Source: Sipunculus nudus
Taxonomy: Eukaryota > Annelida > Sipuncula > Golfingiida > Sipunculidae
Reading direction: 5' to 3'
DNA length: 64,000 nt
Assembly (NCBI GenBank): GCA_026874595.1
Contig: CM049315.1
Span: forward strand, 73,606,401-73,670,400
Positions 24,481 through 35,989 of the stretch are shown piece by piece (the first letter of the stretch is position 1; every line of letters starts with the position of its first letter). The notes beneath the pieces were generated by a model that worked only from the letters and a program-made list of their open reading frames with translations, made no database searches and was not told the DNA's origin. The translations under genes and the position numbers were made by a program.

Positions 24481-26649
24481 CGCAAAGGCTCCTAAGCCGC
24501 GTCATTGGATCATGGGAATAACTATAAAAGGAAAGAGAGTTACAAAACAATGCCCATTGTCCGCATTGTGACACTCGTAAGCTAAGCTTTGAGAAGAAAT
24601 TCAATAGACGATGGATCGGCCAAAGTGCGATGTCTGTTCATAAATCACTCATCAGCGTGTCCATAGAATAAACCATTATTTACTCACCTGGTTTGACAAC
24701 TCTCTGCCATGTGACTACGACTGACTTCGACACCACAAGAGCATGCATATCAAAGTGAACTCCATACAATCTGAGTATGATTATCAGTGTCACACCTGTC
24801 CAGTTGTGAATTTCAACGCTGTAAACATGACGTGAATGTAGTCTGGACAGACATGAGGTTATAGCCCTGGAAGGTAATGTGCGAAATCGTTATTTTGCTT
24901 CACCACACTAGCGGCGTTTTGCCCATTCGACATAAGAGGGTTAATCGAAATTTGAAATTTCGGGAACCGCATTGCAATGGATGTAAATAGTTTCGACATT
25001 TCTGAGAACGCCTCATCCTGTCACTAAGTAATAAATCAGATCAATCGTTTGAAACGTTTTTTGTACTTTCTTACACCACCTATCATGTACTAGAAAAAAA
25101 TCCGTTTTGATTCAGCAAATTCGTAACCCCACACAATGTGTGTTTAACTTCTGCCCGCGTGTATACTACATTTCTCGTACGGGTGCCCAGTTGACAGCCA
25201 ACTTGCAAGCAGCACATGGAATAAATTGTTGCCATAGTGATGGATTTACAGTTTCGTTTGTGAGTTCACATATATTCTTTCTTGTAATCTAATGGTAAAA
25301 TACCGGCTGTTTACTACGATATCAATGCAATAGGATGGATGGCCGTTGTGGTGCGCTTCCCCGTATGACTTACATAGGTGGGGCATGGTTTGTGAGAGAA
25401 AGAAAGCAAAAGTAACTGGATGAAATTGAGATTGTGGACTAAACGGGCACTGATATCACATCATAGACCAACCAGCTAGACTAACTGGGGTAATAGAAAT
25501 AAAACACACCCGAATCTGAAGAACTGCTGAGAGAATAATAGGTGTTTCGGTTGAACAATTTACTGATTTACAGATATGCAAGAAAACCAAATGTTAACTC
25601 AGAAATGTAAAACACTCACTTTATTATTGTTTTCAGATGCTGCCATCTGAAAGACGCTTGAGATTAGTAGCAAATATTTTCAATTCTTCATGCTATTGCT
25701 AGCTATAATACTTAACGCAAATATTTATTTCATTTAACATTTTAAGTATCAAAATTCACTATAAAGTCTCACCTCACACTGATATGAAGTATCGGGTTTT
25801 ATCAGTTTGATTCACTTTCGTTTAATGTCTTTGAGCATGTTGACCACAAGTAAGCTGTCAAATATTTTTATGGACTATATATATAATATATGAGCACACT
25901 ACATATCTTACACTACAGATGTAATATATGGCTTCAGATATTCAGTTATTTTAAGTGATAAGCAAATACATGCAAGCTGTTTACTTAAAACCCGAGTATT
26001 AATAGATTTTGTATATGTTTCGCCAGGTCCTTAGTTTGTCATGAAAAGCATTCGACTGGAGAAGGAAGGGGCCCTGATGGCACCAGAAGGAGGATGGGGA
26101 TGGATGGTTGTGCTGGGCTCTACCATAGTTCATGTCGTATGTACAGGTACATAGGTAACTCAAAATCTAAAGTATGAAATTTATATTGATATTTTTATAG
26201 CCTTTGTATTGATAATATTTCGATTTTTTGTGTTTGCGATGTTTAAGTGTTTGTTTTTCGGACATAAGTTAGTGTCACGTGAACGTTGTCACTCCCTGAT
26301 ATTTGCATATTTCAACTTAACAGGACCGTTTAAGGACCTGGCGATTTCTTCGGTCTTAAAATGGTTGAGAGATTAATGAGACTGACGATTTTGAGCGATG
26401 TTGTCCTGTCCTGAGGTGTTTACGTTTAAGGCTTGCTTAACTAAGACGTACTTTAAGAATATGCAGACCTTCTTGACCACGTGACAGGGGCTTACACGCA
26501 ATAATCCTGTTGTCAACCAGGCTCCACTTTTCTAATTCTAGGGCGTATGTGTCGTCCCCATTGCTAGGTCATAACACCGAGGAACCCCCGAAAGGCACTC
26601 TCATTTGTGAGTGAAATCTCCAAATAAATCTTGCATAGCGTCTCACCCT

Positions 26650-26720
26650 GCCTTAAAAAATCTCATCGCCTCGACTGAGATTCGAACACCCGATCTTCCA
26701 CTTCTCTTAGACCATGGAAG
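26650..26720 (-). repeat. tRNA-derived SINE head
   Basis: On the minus strand, TGGTCTAAGAG fits box A except for one base and GTGTTCGAATCTC fits box B, with roughly 30 bp between them. It ends the dispersed repeat shared with 7.1 kb. The copy-B counterpart near 63150 has a decayed box B. Confidence 0.5.
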
Positions 26721-27094
26721 CCGTTTCGTTTCAGGAGACTTTGTATGACAGGCTGTGTGATAAGCAACGCTGGTCTGACAGGAATGAACCGGTGGCATAT
26801 TTAAATAAGAGTTTGCTGGCCCTTAAAAGACTTCCACTTAGGCTTATTAAGATGATGTATGTAAGAGGAAGCCTGCTAATTATAGGAAACAAACCGTACG
26901 TATCATTCGCTCATGTCGAACTTTTCTTATGAAAGCCAAACACGTACATGTAGATGCTTTAATGTTGACACGAGCGAAGTGAATTATGCTTTCAGAGTAT
27001 CGACAGGAGTTGAGCGAATATTATAAAACATGGCCTCGCCATTGGTTTGGACAAGTACGCAACCAACTGGAGTATCCCTTCAGTGTACATATTG

Positions 27095-27501
27095 CAGTGA
27101 TGGTGGACTCGAGTACGGACTTGGACTCCATTCATTTTCTTTAGGGACTCGGACTCTGAGAAATGTATGTATTTATATATAAATGCAAACTACAGTATAC
27201 TACTAAAAAGGCGGTATATACCAAGCTTTAATTTTGCATTGGGAGCTAAATAAAATGTTTTATAATAATAAATTATAAATATAAAAAGATATTATAAAAA
27301 GCATGTATAAACAAACATAAAAAGAATTGTTATAATCTCAAAGTTAAATTAAAAATTTTCATTGGTAAGGAGATATTTATTGGATTCAGACTTTGCTTCA
27401 GATACCAGATGACTAAGACCCGAAGAAGGTGGACTTGGACCTGAATCACAAGGACTCAGACCTTGACTCCAACTCGGGTGGGGTGAGCTCGCTCCAAAAA
27501 C
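27095..27501. mobile_element. CAGTGATG/GAGTCC MITE-like element, second copy
   Basis: Starts CAGTGATGGTGGACTCGAG and carries GGACTTGGACTC-type repeats near both ends (27105-27160 and 27440-27490). The right end is probably near CAAAAACTG. Flanks ACATATTG and ATAAATTG match at 6 of 8 bases, a possible old target duplication. In copy B its left half has been deleted. Confidence 0.5.
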
Positions 27502-27999
27502 TGATAAATTGACACCTCAGTCGGCTTCGTACTCAGTGTTGAGTGTCCAAGTACTACTTTGTGCCGATGTGCTGTTTTAACCCCTAAGTGTTCATCTCAG
27601 GCAGTCAAAACATGCGAAAGTTTTTTTTTTATAATTTAGCTTTCATTGATACCATATATGTATGAATGCTTTGGAAAAAACACTAAGATAAAATATATTT
27701 ATAGAACTAAATACAGTAATAAAAAGCTCGGTAGGGTAATTTTTTATATTGTTTTTACAACAAGTTGTTCAGTTCATTAAATAACTCTAACTATGTTTTG
27801 GTAGTTTTAATGTCCTTTTTCGGCCGGTGCCCGCCTGTCTTCGTGGTGTTTTTTTTTTGTATTTATTTTTCGGTCATAAAGGGATTTCCGAAATCTCTGC
27901 GTTCTTGGTGCAGTTTGTGTAGCATAACAAACCGCCGGGCTTGTCTTCTGTGATACTCTCGCCATTGCGTTGTCAGGGTAACGTGCCGGGGCTATGCTG

Positions 28000-28320
28000 C
28001 AACGTCTTCCCTGATTGGTTAGCTGATGAATGGGTGTTTGTTTGTGGGCACAGGTTAGTATTTTTTTTGTTCGCCGGTTACAAAGTGTTACACGCGGCAT
28101 TTGTTGTTCCAAAATCAAATTATAATGAACGATCCCTTCGGAACGTGTTTTTTTTTTTCAAAACGCCCATCCGGCGTCCGCCCCTCGGGTCACCCGTATC
28201 CGCGAAAGGACGCGCGGGGCTCGGGGCAAAATATTAGGGCCGTCCCCACCAGCATACACGTTTTAGGTGAGGCTACTTTGTTACGGAACCTAATATAAAC
28301 ATATCACGTATGCGTGATGA
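28000..28320. other. GC-rich patch, nothing recognised
   Basis: A stretch near 28140-28260 is markedly richer in CpG (GGCGTCCGCCCC, GACGCGCGGGGC) than its surroundings. No exon or RNA gene is evident. It could be a repeat boundary or a small CpG-rich regulatory patch. Confidence 0.3.
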
Positions 28321-28359
28321 ACACAAATTTTGTAATGGAGATTTAAAAAAAACAGATTC

Positions 28360-29086
28360 TGTAACACTAGGCAGCGTGAAATGTCTAGGGGAATGAATAA
28401 AGAAGTCAGTGTTTTTTGTAAACAAATAACTATAATTTATTCTTAAAACAACCCTAACAATACAAAACACTAAATCAATACAATTATACAGCACAACAGC
28501 GGTAAAGCAAAAAGTCAATACAATCTCACAGAAAATAATGTATGTGCACAGTACCTGGATACCAACACCATCACAACGATAAGTCCTTTAAATGTAAACT
28601 CCCGGAGAATGACAGTCCAGTGGAAAGTTCTTGCAACAACCAAGAAAGTAAACTGACGTCCAAATGCATAAAATCCAGGAGAAAGTCTTTGAAAATGTAT
28701 AATTGCCGCATTCGTCGGATAAGGTCCTAGAATCTGACACACGCTTCTGCGGCCGCTGGAATCTGCTCTGCTGTCTCTCTCTGCCGTTTTTTAAACACAG
28801 CCCCTTTATATACCTTCAAATCTCAAGCCGAGAATTTTCCACTTCTCGAACAGTCTATAAGATCTTGCACAACACCCGTTTCAGGAATTCTCTAGAAAAA
28901 CAGCGCTGTGTATCTCCACACACCACGCTCATCACGTGACTCCGGCCAGGCGTGAAAACCCAACGCTCACATGACAACGAGAGCTCAACCAGTACGGATT
29001 AAACATAGAATGTAACACGCGGCCAGATACGAGCGCCACAACAGGAGTTACGCCCGTGTCACTTAATAAAAAGAGCACCTGTAACA
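28360..29086 (-). mobile_element. Solo LTR-like element
   Basis: The unit runs from TGTAACACTAG to CACCTGTAACA, so it has TG..CA ends with short inverted termini. On the minus strand it has a TATA box (TATATAAAGGGGCTGTG, near 28800) and, about 360 bp downstream, GAATAAATTAT near 28440 as a poly(A) signal, the U3-R-U5 layout of an LTR. A diverged copy lies at 40501-41109. No internal retroelement genes adjoin it and no clear target duplication was seen. It lies in the first intron of MCT copy 3. Confidence 0.6.
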
Positions 29087-29399
29087 ACTTCTTTTGCACT
29101 TTTACCAAAAAAAAACTTTTGTTCAAGGTGTCCCGTTTATAGTAATGGTGATATCGATCATACAGCGGGATGTTATCTGAACGCCATTCCTTAATACAAA
29201 GGAAAGATACGGGCAGATCGAGCTAGGGCATTGAGGCTAAAGTTCTAAAGATACCTTTCGCGATAACTGACTCCTTCATTAGTATGACAATACAAACACT
29301 AACGGAGTTGTTTGTGTGGAGATATTACAGCTGCTGCAAACACTGACAACGCAGTTCAAGAAACAGAACAGAACTCTTTATCCAACTATAAATCTGCAT

Positions 29400-29700
29400 T
29401 CTAAGGAATGCATGCCTCCGCCAGGGGGGGGGGGTTCTATTGTGGGTTGCTCCCAAAATTGCATTTGCATATTCCTGTTTTTTATGATGGCATTCCTAAA
29501 TCCGGATCACGTGCCGGATCTACATCAAAATTAAATTTATTCTTAAATAGCACATTCCCGAAATGCCCTGACAATTCCATAGGATTCCCTTCATGGTTGC
29601 TTGAGTTATGCTTTGGAAAAACACACACAAAAACAAAAACAAAAAATACCCACCCGAACGGGGATGAACGCATACTCTCTTGACGGAGGCAATCAATTAT
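29400..29700 (-). repeat. GGATCCGGA-type dispersed repeat, copy 3
   Basis: Contains CCGGATCACGTGCCGGATC, AATGCCCTGACAATTCCAT, an A/C-rich run and CGAACGGGGATGAACGCAT, in the same order as 9150-9345. It begins near a poly-G tract at 29424. Confidence 0.7.
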
Positions 29701-30115
29701 AGCCGAAGCTGTGAATACACGACACAGTAGGCATTCATATTGTACCGTGTGGCTACTTGAATCTTAGCATACTCGCTGACGTCAAAGGGACAAATTCCGT
29801 TTATCTGACGTGAACCACTCATCCCACTAGTTAGTCTCGATTTAGATTATCAATGATTGGTCCGTTTTCTCATTAATATTGTTTTAACTAATTAAACAAT
29901 TAAGAAAGCGACCATAAGCGGTTAAACAAATTCCACCAGCCACCTGACGAAGAAGATCTAAGCTCCGAATGCTCCTGAAGAAAATAAAGTCTACACTAAG
30001 CCGTCTTTATCTTATTTGCTACATTGAGAGACTGAGACGGCTACACACTTTACATACATACGCGCACCAGATTAGGATGAATATTTTGCACCTCTCTGCT
30101 CTCTGTCCATGAAAA

Positions 30116-30118
<3 letters not shown>

Positions 30119-30159
<41 letters not shown>
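30119..30159. repeat. (TA)n microsatellite
   Basis: Uninterrupted TA tract of about 40 bp in the intron upstream of MCT copy 3 exon 2. Confidence 0.95.
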
Positions 30160-30162
<3 letters not shown>

Positions 30163-32469
30163 CAAGTACAGAAAATATACTAATTTTATATATACAAGAG
30201 AGCCCTTTGCTGTGGGCTTTTTCCACAAATATTAGGTATTACCTGTACGCTGGATGAGGAAACCGAGAAGGCTCTAAAATCGCCGTATATGGCTCCCTAC
30301 ACACCTGTTATTATATCACATTTTAGTTCCAACCGTCTCCGAGTCCATATACGTGTCCGGATAAGGGGAAACACAGCCTTAGAAAGATTTTTGGAAACCT
30401 TTATAATCTGTGAATTTTCTTTTCTTTTCTATAGGTTTGCAAGTCTCGTTCGGAGTGATATATCTTGACCTGGTGGACAGATTTTCCTCTGGTGCTACCG
30501 AAACAAGCCTCGTTCTGATTATTTTCAACTTAATCCACTTTTGCTTTGGTATGTGAAATTTGACACCATAGAGCCCGAGACCACCACTAGCAGAGTTGAT
30601 AGAAAACTTGAAACTAATTTTCCCATGGTTTAGGGCTTCTTTTCTGTCATATATTCGTAATACGAAATAAATTAAATCGAGACACGTTAAAGAAAACTGA
30701 GGGCGCTGAATATTAATCGAGGTACCTTTTACTGTAAATAAGACTCCAATCTTGAGTATACTCTACGCCGTATATCAAATGGAATGCCAAGATTTGAATT
30801 TTGTATAAATATTTTATCCTTGTATACTTTCCCAAGGACCCCTTGCCAGTTCGTTGGCGAAGAGATACGGATGTCGGGGTGTCGTTTAATCATGACGACA
30901 GGGTGTATTGCGTCGGCATGTGTCAAGCCTTTACGCCCTCTATGTGACATTGGGTGTACTAACAGGTCAGGAATCTAATTTTAGCGTCCATGCTATTATA
31001 GAGGGAGAGAGATTTCCCAAATATATTCAGTAAATCTCTATGTCATCAGTGACACTTGAGAAATAATAGACTATGGAACAAAGGATGTCAATCAGTAATG
31101 AGTATACTGGATATCATGCAATGTAAGTTGTTCTACAACAGTGTCACACTGAAAAAAAAAATGTTCCTAGTTGAGTAGCGTTCGAAGATGCGCTAATACC
31201 AGTTAATTGAAATAACAAGGAAATTGTAAGTTGCTATTAGATAAAATAAACATTCAATAAGTTAACCGAGTAACCAATCAAAGGAAAATATGATACCACG
31301 CCACCTGGCGGAGGTGCTATAAAATAAGTATACACAAGGATTTATACTTCTGAAAAAGTTGATAATAATATAGACTTCGCATTAAATGTACTTGTGACAA
31401 AACCTTTAAAGTGGTTTTGAACATGTTAAATCACATCTAGAAAGTCAATATATCAAATATTGAAGATTGTATGATATATTTTTGGGCTGGGTTTTCTCTT
31501 GATACGCATTTGTATTTTATTATTTTCAGGTTTTGGGTCCAGTCTAACGCTGGCTCCATCTTTGGTTATAGTGAGTCATTATTTTGTAAAAAGAAGATCT
31601 AAAGCCATGGTTCTGAGCACGTTTGACAGCAGCATCAGCTGTATAGCCATGGTTCCTTTTCTGTTATGGATTATTGATATCTACTCATTCCCGGGAGCAG
31701 CATTAATGTATGCCGGTCTATCTTTTAACCCGTGCGTAGCCGGCGCCCTCTACCGTCCGCTGCAAACAATTTATTTCACAGATAATGTGGACTCCATTGA
31801 GAAGTACATAGTAAAACAAATTTGTGTTGGTACATGCGAAAATGGCCATATCCATTCTGAGAGTCAAATAGATCACTCTGATTAACCTAATGATACAGCA
31901 GTTGAGTTAAAAGCATTACAAACGACCCGTTTTATCCCATCTATCATATAAAGGTGAAGTAGAGATAGAAAAAGTGACGTCACCAATAAGAGCGCCAGAT
32001 ACGAAAGTAGCCATTGTCCTCACAACTGCCGGAGCATTTGAAATCATAGGACGATTTTCATTTGGTTTTCTCTCTGACTTGAAACTCATCAAGAGGTACC
32101 GGGTGTTGTTACAAGGTACGGCGGGCGTTATGACAGGTCTCGTGACCCTTGCTATACCTCACGTGACCAGTCACGTGTGGATAACGATCATGTGCTGCTT
32201 GCGGAGCCTCGTGATGAGCGGGTTTAATGCTCAACGTGTCACTGTGATGGCTGATCTCATTCCCGTCCACCAGGTAGCGCCAGGTGTAGGGATGGTTCTG
32301 TTTTCCCAAGGTATGGGAAGCGTTGCTTTCATTGTGGCAGGTAGGTGTATGACCTATCGTGTTTTCAGTGTCAGTTTTCTATTTTTCGTTTTTTAATAAC
32401 TGAAATCGTTCAATATAGTTCGGTCATACTTATCATATATTGATCAATCCCATCGTTTTGGACAGAATC

Positions 32470-32643
32470 TTTTAAACTCGTTCATTCATGTTCAGGTTGT
32501 GTGTGTTTGTGTGTGTTGTTGTTAGGAACGGAATCTCATGACATGTTCATGGCATTTCGGGGATAGGTCAATGAAAAATCGATTAGACTTGAAAGTGGAT
32601 CCGGCACATGATCTAGATCCAGGAACCTCATCGAGGAAAATTC

Positions 32644-32680
<37 letters not shown>
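32470..32680 (+). repeat. GGATCCGGA-type dispersed repeat, copy 4, followed by (TA)n
   Basis: TGTGTGTTTGTGTGTG, AATCTCATGACATGTTCATG, GCATTTCGGGGATAGG and GTGGATCCGGCACATGATC follow the family order. It ends directly against a TA tract at 32647-32680. It lies just past the last visible exon of MCT copy 3, where the final exon should follow. Confidence 0.65.
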
Positions 32681-32687
<7 letters not shown>

Positions 32688-32689
32688 CC

Positions 32690-34600
32690 CACACACATCT
32701 ATTATAATAATTCCTACAATAAAAATAATCCGATAAACATCCTTTAGCCATTTGGAACCATGCCTATTAAATCCATTAGATTTGACAGAATCCGAATTGA
32801 TATAATATGGATGTTTTACATATTTCGGTAAAGTAAAATTGGAGAAACATAATCTTAACCTGATTTCTGTTTAAAGAAACACACAAACGATTTAAACATC
32901 TAAACGTTTATCTAACCATGATAAACTATATTTTTTCTGTTGGATTAACAGCTCCTGTTTCTTTTTCAATAAGAGTGTCCTATTTAAGCCTAAGCGTAAT
33001 ATGCTTTACCGCGATTATGGTTAGACACCGACTGCTTTTTAATCTTTTGTATATCAATCATCCATAGAACAAAAACCGTTCATTTGTGTATCAAAAGAAA
33101 ATCTTACTTTTTTATATACAAGATTTTATACAAATTTACGAGCCTTAGGAAGTGTACATACATATAAAATGCCATTGACAAGGATGAATTTTAAGTAAAT
33201 GTATTTGCAATCAATAACCGTATGGTCATACTCTATTTGTAATAGATATAAAATGAAACATTCAAGGGGTTGCTTTAATATATTCATATGACATATACTG
33301 TGCTTGCCTTTATGTCGACGGGGCTGAATTTTTTGCGTTTTTTTTATTATTAACAGTTTCACGGGCTTCCTTTTTCGCGCTCTGTCATTAGTGTAGTATA
33401 ATTTATTTGTCAAATATGAAACTATATGAAACATGCGGGAAGCATTACCCCGCTTTACGCGTGTACATTTATCTCGAGGTGTTTTACCTATACTACTATC
33501 AGTGACCCTTATCGGATACATACGTCTGAAGTGTATGTGTGCCAAACTAGATGGCATCTAGTGGTGCTTTAAATGAACATTTAATAGAAAGTATCATTCA
33601 CATTGTGTCGTATTCAGTAAATGAATAAAATTTGTTATCTCAAGTAGTGAACGTAGCCGCTTGGGTAGCGCCACCTTGTATCTATATAAAGGACTAATGC
33701 TGACGTCATAACCGAAATCATATGACGCGCCGAATCATGTGTGATTGGCTAGTGATGATTAACGACGTGAATATTTGAATATATTCGAAAGGTTACAGTT
33801 CAAAATGGGGCCAAATACCGTGGAACAGTAGGATATAATGTTTGGCCTCAGATTTTAACTGCGAAAAATTGAAAAAGGCCCCTTCTTTCGCTCAAATGAA
33901 GTAGTTTGCAACTGTCAAATGGGTTCACCACTGAGAATTCCCTTGATATAGCCGGTAATGTACCGCTATGAATATTTAAACTGACACTTATAGATGAGAC
34001 CAATGAACAAAGTCTGGTATTGGAGGAACCCAGTGATTTGTTACACTGCGCATGTATGTCAACTATGATTTAAGTATAATGTAACACATACGTGTATAAT
34101 AAGGGAATATACTGTTGCAAAACCAGTTTTATTTTACTCATATTTGTCGCAAAGCATTATATTATAAATGCAAAACATAATAACCCGAAATTATTATTTA
34201 TTTATTTAAACCGGGTGGGTGGGAGTGGAATTTGACATGAACGGAACCTACACCAGACCGCCTCCTGTGCGTGCACGTACCTAATGAGCAGACGATGCCC
34301 ACGCCCCTCTGGATTTTTCTTTTTACAAATGAAACGGAGAGAACCAGGCCCCCCCCCCCCCCACCACCCACCTATGGTCCAGTCCACTTTCCTCACTTTA
34401 AATGCCTTTAAGATTAAAGGCGACTTAAAGATGAGATCAATGAACAAGCCTGGTATTGGAGGAACCAAGTGATTTATTACATGAATAAATTCACAGATGT
34501 GCATGTATGTCATCTAAAGACTAAAGAGTCCTTCAAAACCAAACATTGTTCAAATACATATAATCAAAGTACATCTGTATGACATACAGGTATGTCTTAC
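32690..34600. other. Intergenic, repeat remnants only
   Basis: A TCGCGA-type remnant lies at about 33290-33470. At 33684-33752, read on the minus strand, a CCAAT box, TGACGTCA and a TATATAG box occur in promoter order, upstream of an unrecognised 143-codon ORF (33557-33126). A short direct repeat with GGTATTGGAGGAACC occurs at about 33985-34070 and 34425-34520, with a poly-C tract near 34350 between them. The last exon of MCT copy 3 was not found. Confidence 0.4.
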
Positions 34601-34639
34601 ATTTGTCTCCACCGTAAAAAATAGTTACGAAAAATAAGG

Positions 34640-35700
34640 TTTCGAATGATACATGTATTTTATGAATTTTGCTCTGTCCAAGGTACTATTGCACATCGAG
34701 ATAGTCCAGATACGACAATAATATCCAGTCTCCTTCAGCTTTAATGATCTCTGTGGGTACATGAGGGCAAAGGTTATGCATGGCCCTTCCGCAGCGAAAG
34801 GAATGTCTTGAATAAAGATGTCTGGGCAAGTGTAAATGCTCAAGAACAAGCCTCAGTTTGATGACAAATTGGTTGTATGTCATGCCGTAAGCCTGTCCAC
34901 CTGACCGTTAGTTGAATACGAAACTATCCGGATGTTTCAAACCAGCCAACATGGCAGCTCGGAGGATTGCTCTAGCTGGGCATATTATAGTCCAACACCT
35001 ATGCCTGGCGCTCTTGACACTTGAATGGAATAACTGAAATACATAACAAGTCCCCAAGATTTTAGTACGCCATGTTTATGCATGACGCGTCTGCTAATTG
35101 TTGAAGGTAACAAGCTACCTGAACACACTGTAAAAAGCAACCAAACATGCAGCTTGAAAGGTTGAGTCTACCGACTGTTCAAGCCTAAGGACAGACCACA
35201 ACTTAAACAACATGTGTACTTTGACCCTTGAACTTTTAATGCGCTTAATGTCATTCACGCGTGACCTGAGAGAATGGGCTATCCAATCGTCACTGCCTAA
35301 CGGGTTTGAAAAGCCAATTTCGACATGCAACAGTCGTACTACATTCAAATACAGTTTTATTGAATTAGAACTGTGATTGTTTGCTAAGTATGCTACATAG
35401 CGTAATAAAGCCTGACTACTGACTTTTACCGATGGAAACTGAAACTGGTGGCAAAAGCCAAGTGATGTACGTAACTGGCTTCGATAGGTGGGATTTGTGG
35501 TCTCAGCGTAACCGCTCGTCGAAACTTCTCTACGTCCCTGTTCAGCGCTTCCGGAGCTTCTGCCAGTGCGTCACCTGTTTAAATATAGTACACAGCGCCT
35601 TTAACAACATGTGATTACATAAACTGATCGCGGCAAATATTTCCGCCTTTCAGTTTTGACACAGATGCCAGGCGTTTATAAAGACATTCAACTGCAGAAG
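34640..35700 (-). mobile_element. Tyrosine recombinase fragment of a DIRS-like retrotransposon
   Basis: Minus-strand reading gives a phage-integrase-type recombinase. The N-terminal part (35430-35290) shows ALLRYVAYL and YLNVVRLLHVEIGFSNPLGS. Next come FQAACLVAFYSVFR (ending 35115), whose Arg is the likely first catalytic Arg, and then a decayed middle with several stops. The C-terminal part (34883-34686) shows MTYNQFVIKL, RHSFRCGRA (the H-x-x-R pair, near 34800) and GDWILLSYLDYL, containing the catalytic Tyr. These are the blocks of DIRS/Ngaro-type YR retrotransposons. Frameshifts and stops make it inactive. The RT/RNase H part of presumably the same element follows at 36625-35990. Confidence 0.8.
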
Positions 35701-35989
35701 CCTGCCTGCCATTTAAATATCGACGACGAACGACAAAATTATATTTTACGGATACCCAACACATTTTCGTTAGAAGAACCAGAAAACGATTGCTGCGACA
35801 GGAACATTTGATGATGATTGCTGCTGTAAATGTATTGTCTGTATAGATGTATCTGGTCTTATTACAAAATAAAAGTCCCCACTTTATAACTGCAAAAGCG
35901 GCAATACGACCTCTTTATAATATATATGCAAATCAGCAAATTAGGGAAAATCAATGCCCGAGTTAATGTACCACTGGTCCCCCCCCCCC

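Larger units (their letters stand above)
18820..27883 (+). repeat. Segmental duplication, copy A
   Basis: Most of this block matches 56560-64000 in the same orientation. Sample alignments: 20985-21480 with 57110-57590, 22800-24600 with 58910-60840, and 25080-26150 with 61540-62620, mostly about 90-95% identical by eye. It ends near 27883 only because copy B reaches the window edge there. It includes MCT copy 3 exon 1. About 19150-20835 and 26710-27140 have no counterpart in copy B. Confidence 0.92.
26041..32340 (+). pseudogene. SLC16/MCT-like gene copy 3 (broken)
   Basis: Exon 1 (26041-26146) encodes MAPEGGWGWMVVLGS, the SLC16 N-terminal signature, with a 12-residue in-frame extension from ATG 26041; donor G|GTACAT. 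Exon 2 (30435-30548) is open: GLQVSFGVIYLDLVDRFSSG. Exon 3 (30837-30965) begins GPLASSLAKRYGCR, then an 8-bp tandem duplication shifts the frame into TAA; a later 2-bp loss restores it (SLYALYVTLGVLTG). Exon 4 (31530-32340) gives SHYFVKRRSKAMVLS, stops at 31885, and resumes in another frame at about 31990 with VAIVLTTAGAFEIIGRFSFG. The segment corresponding to TM7 in copy 1 is missing. No last exon was found downstream. It is most likely a pseudogene, though the first two exons are undamaged. Confidence 0.88.

Noticed and set aside
33126-33557. 143-codon minus-strand ORF
   Set aside because: No domain or homologous wording; half lies in a TCGCGA-type repeat. Kept only as a remark on the promoter-like motif.
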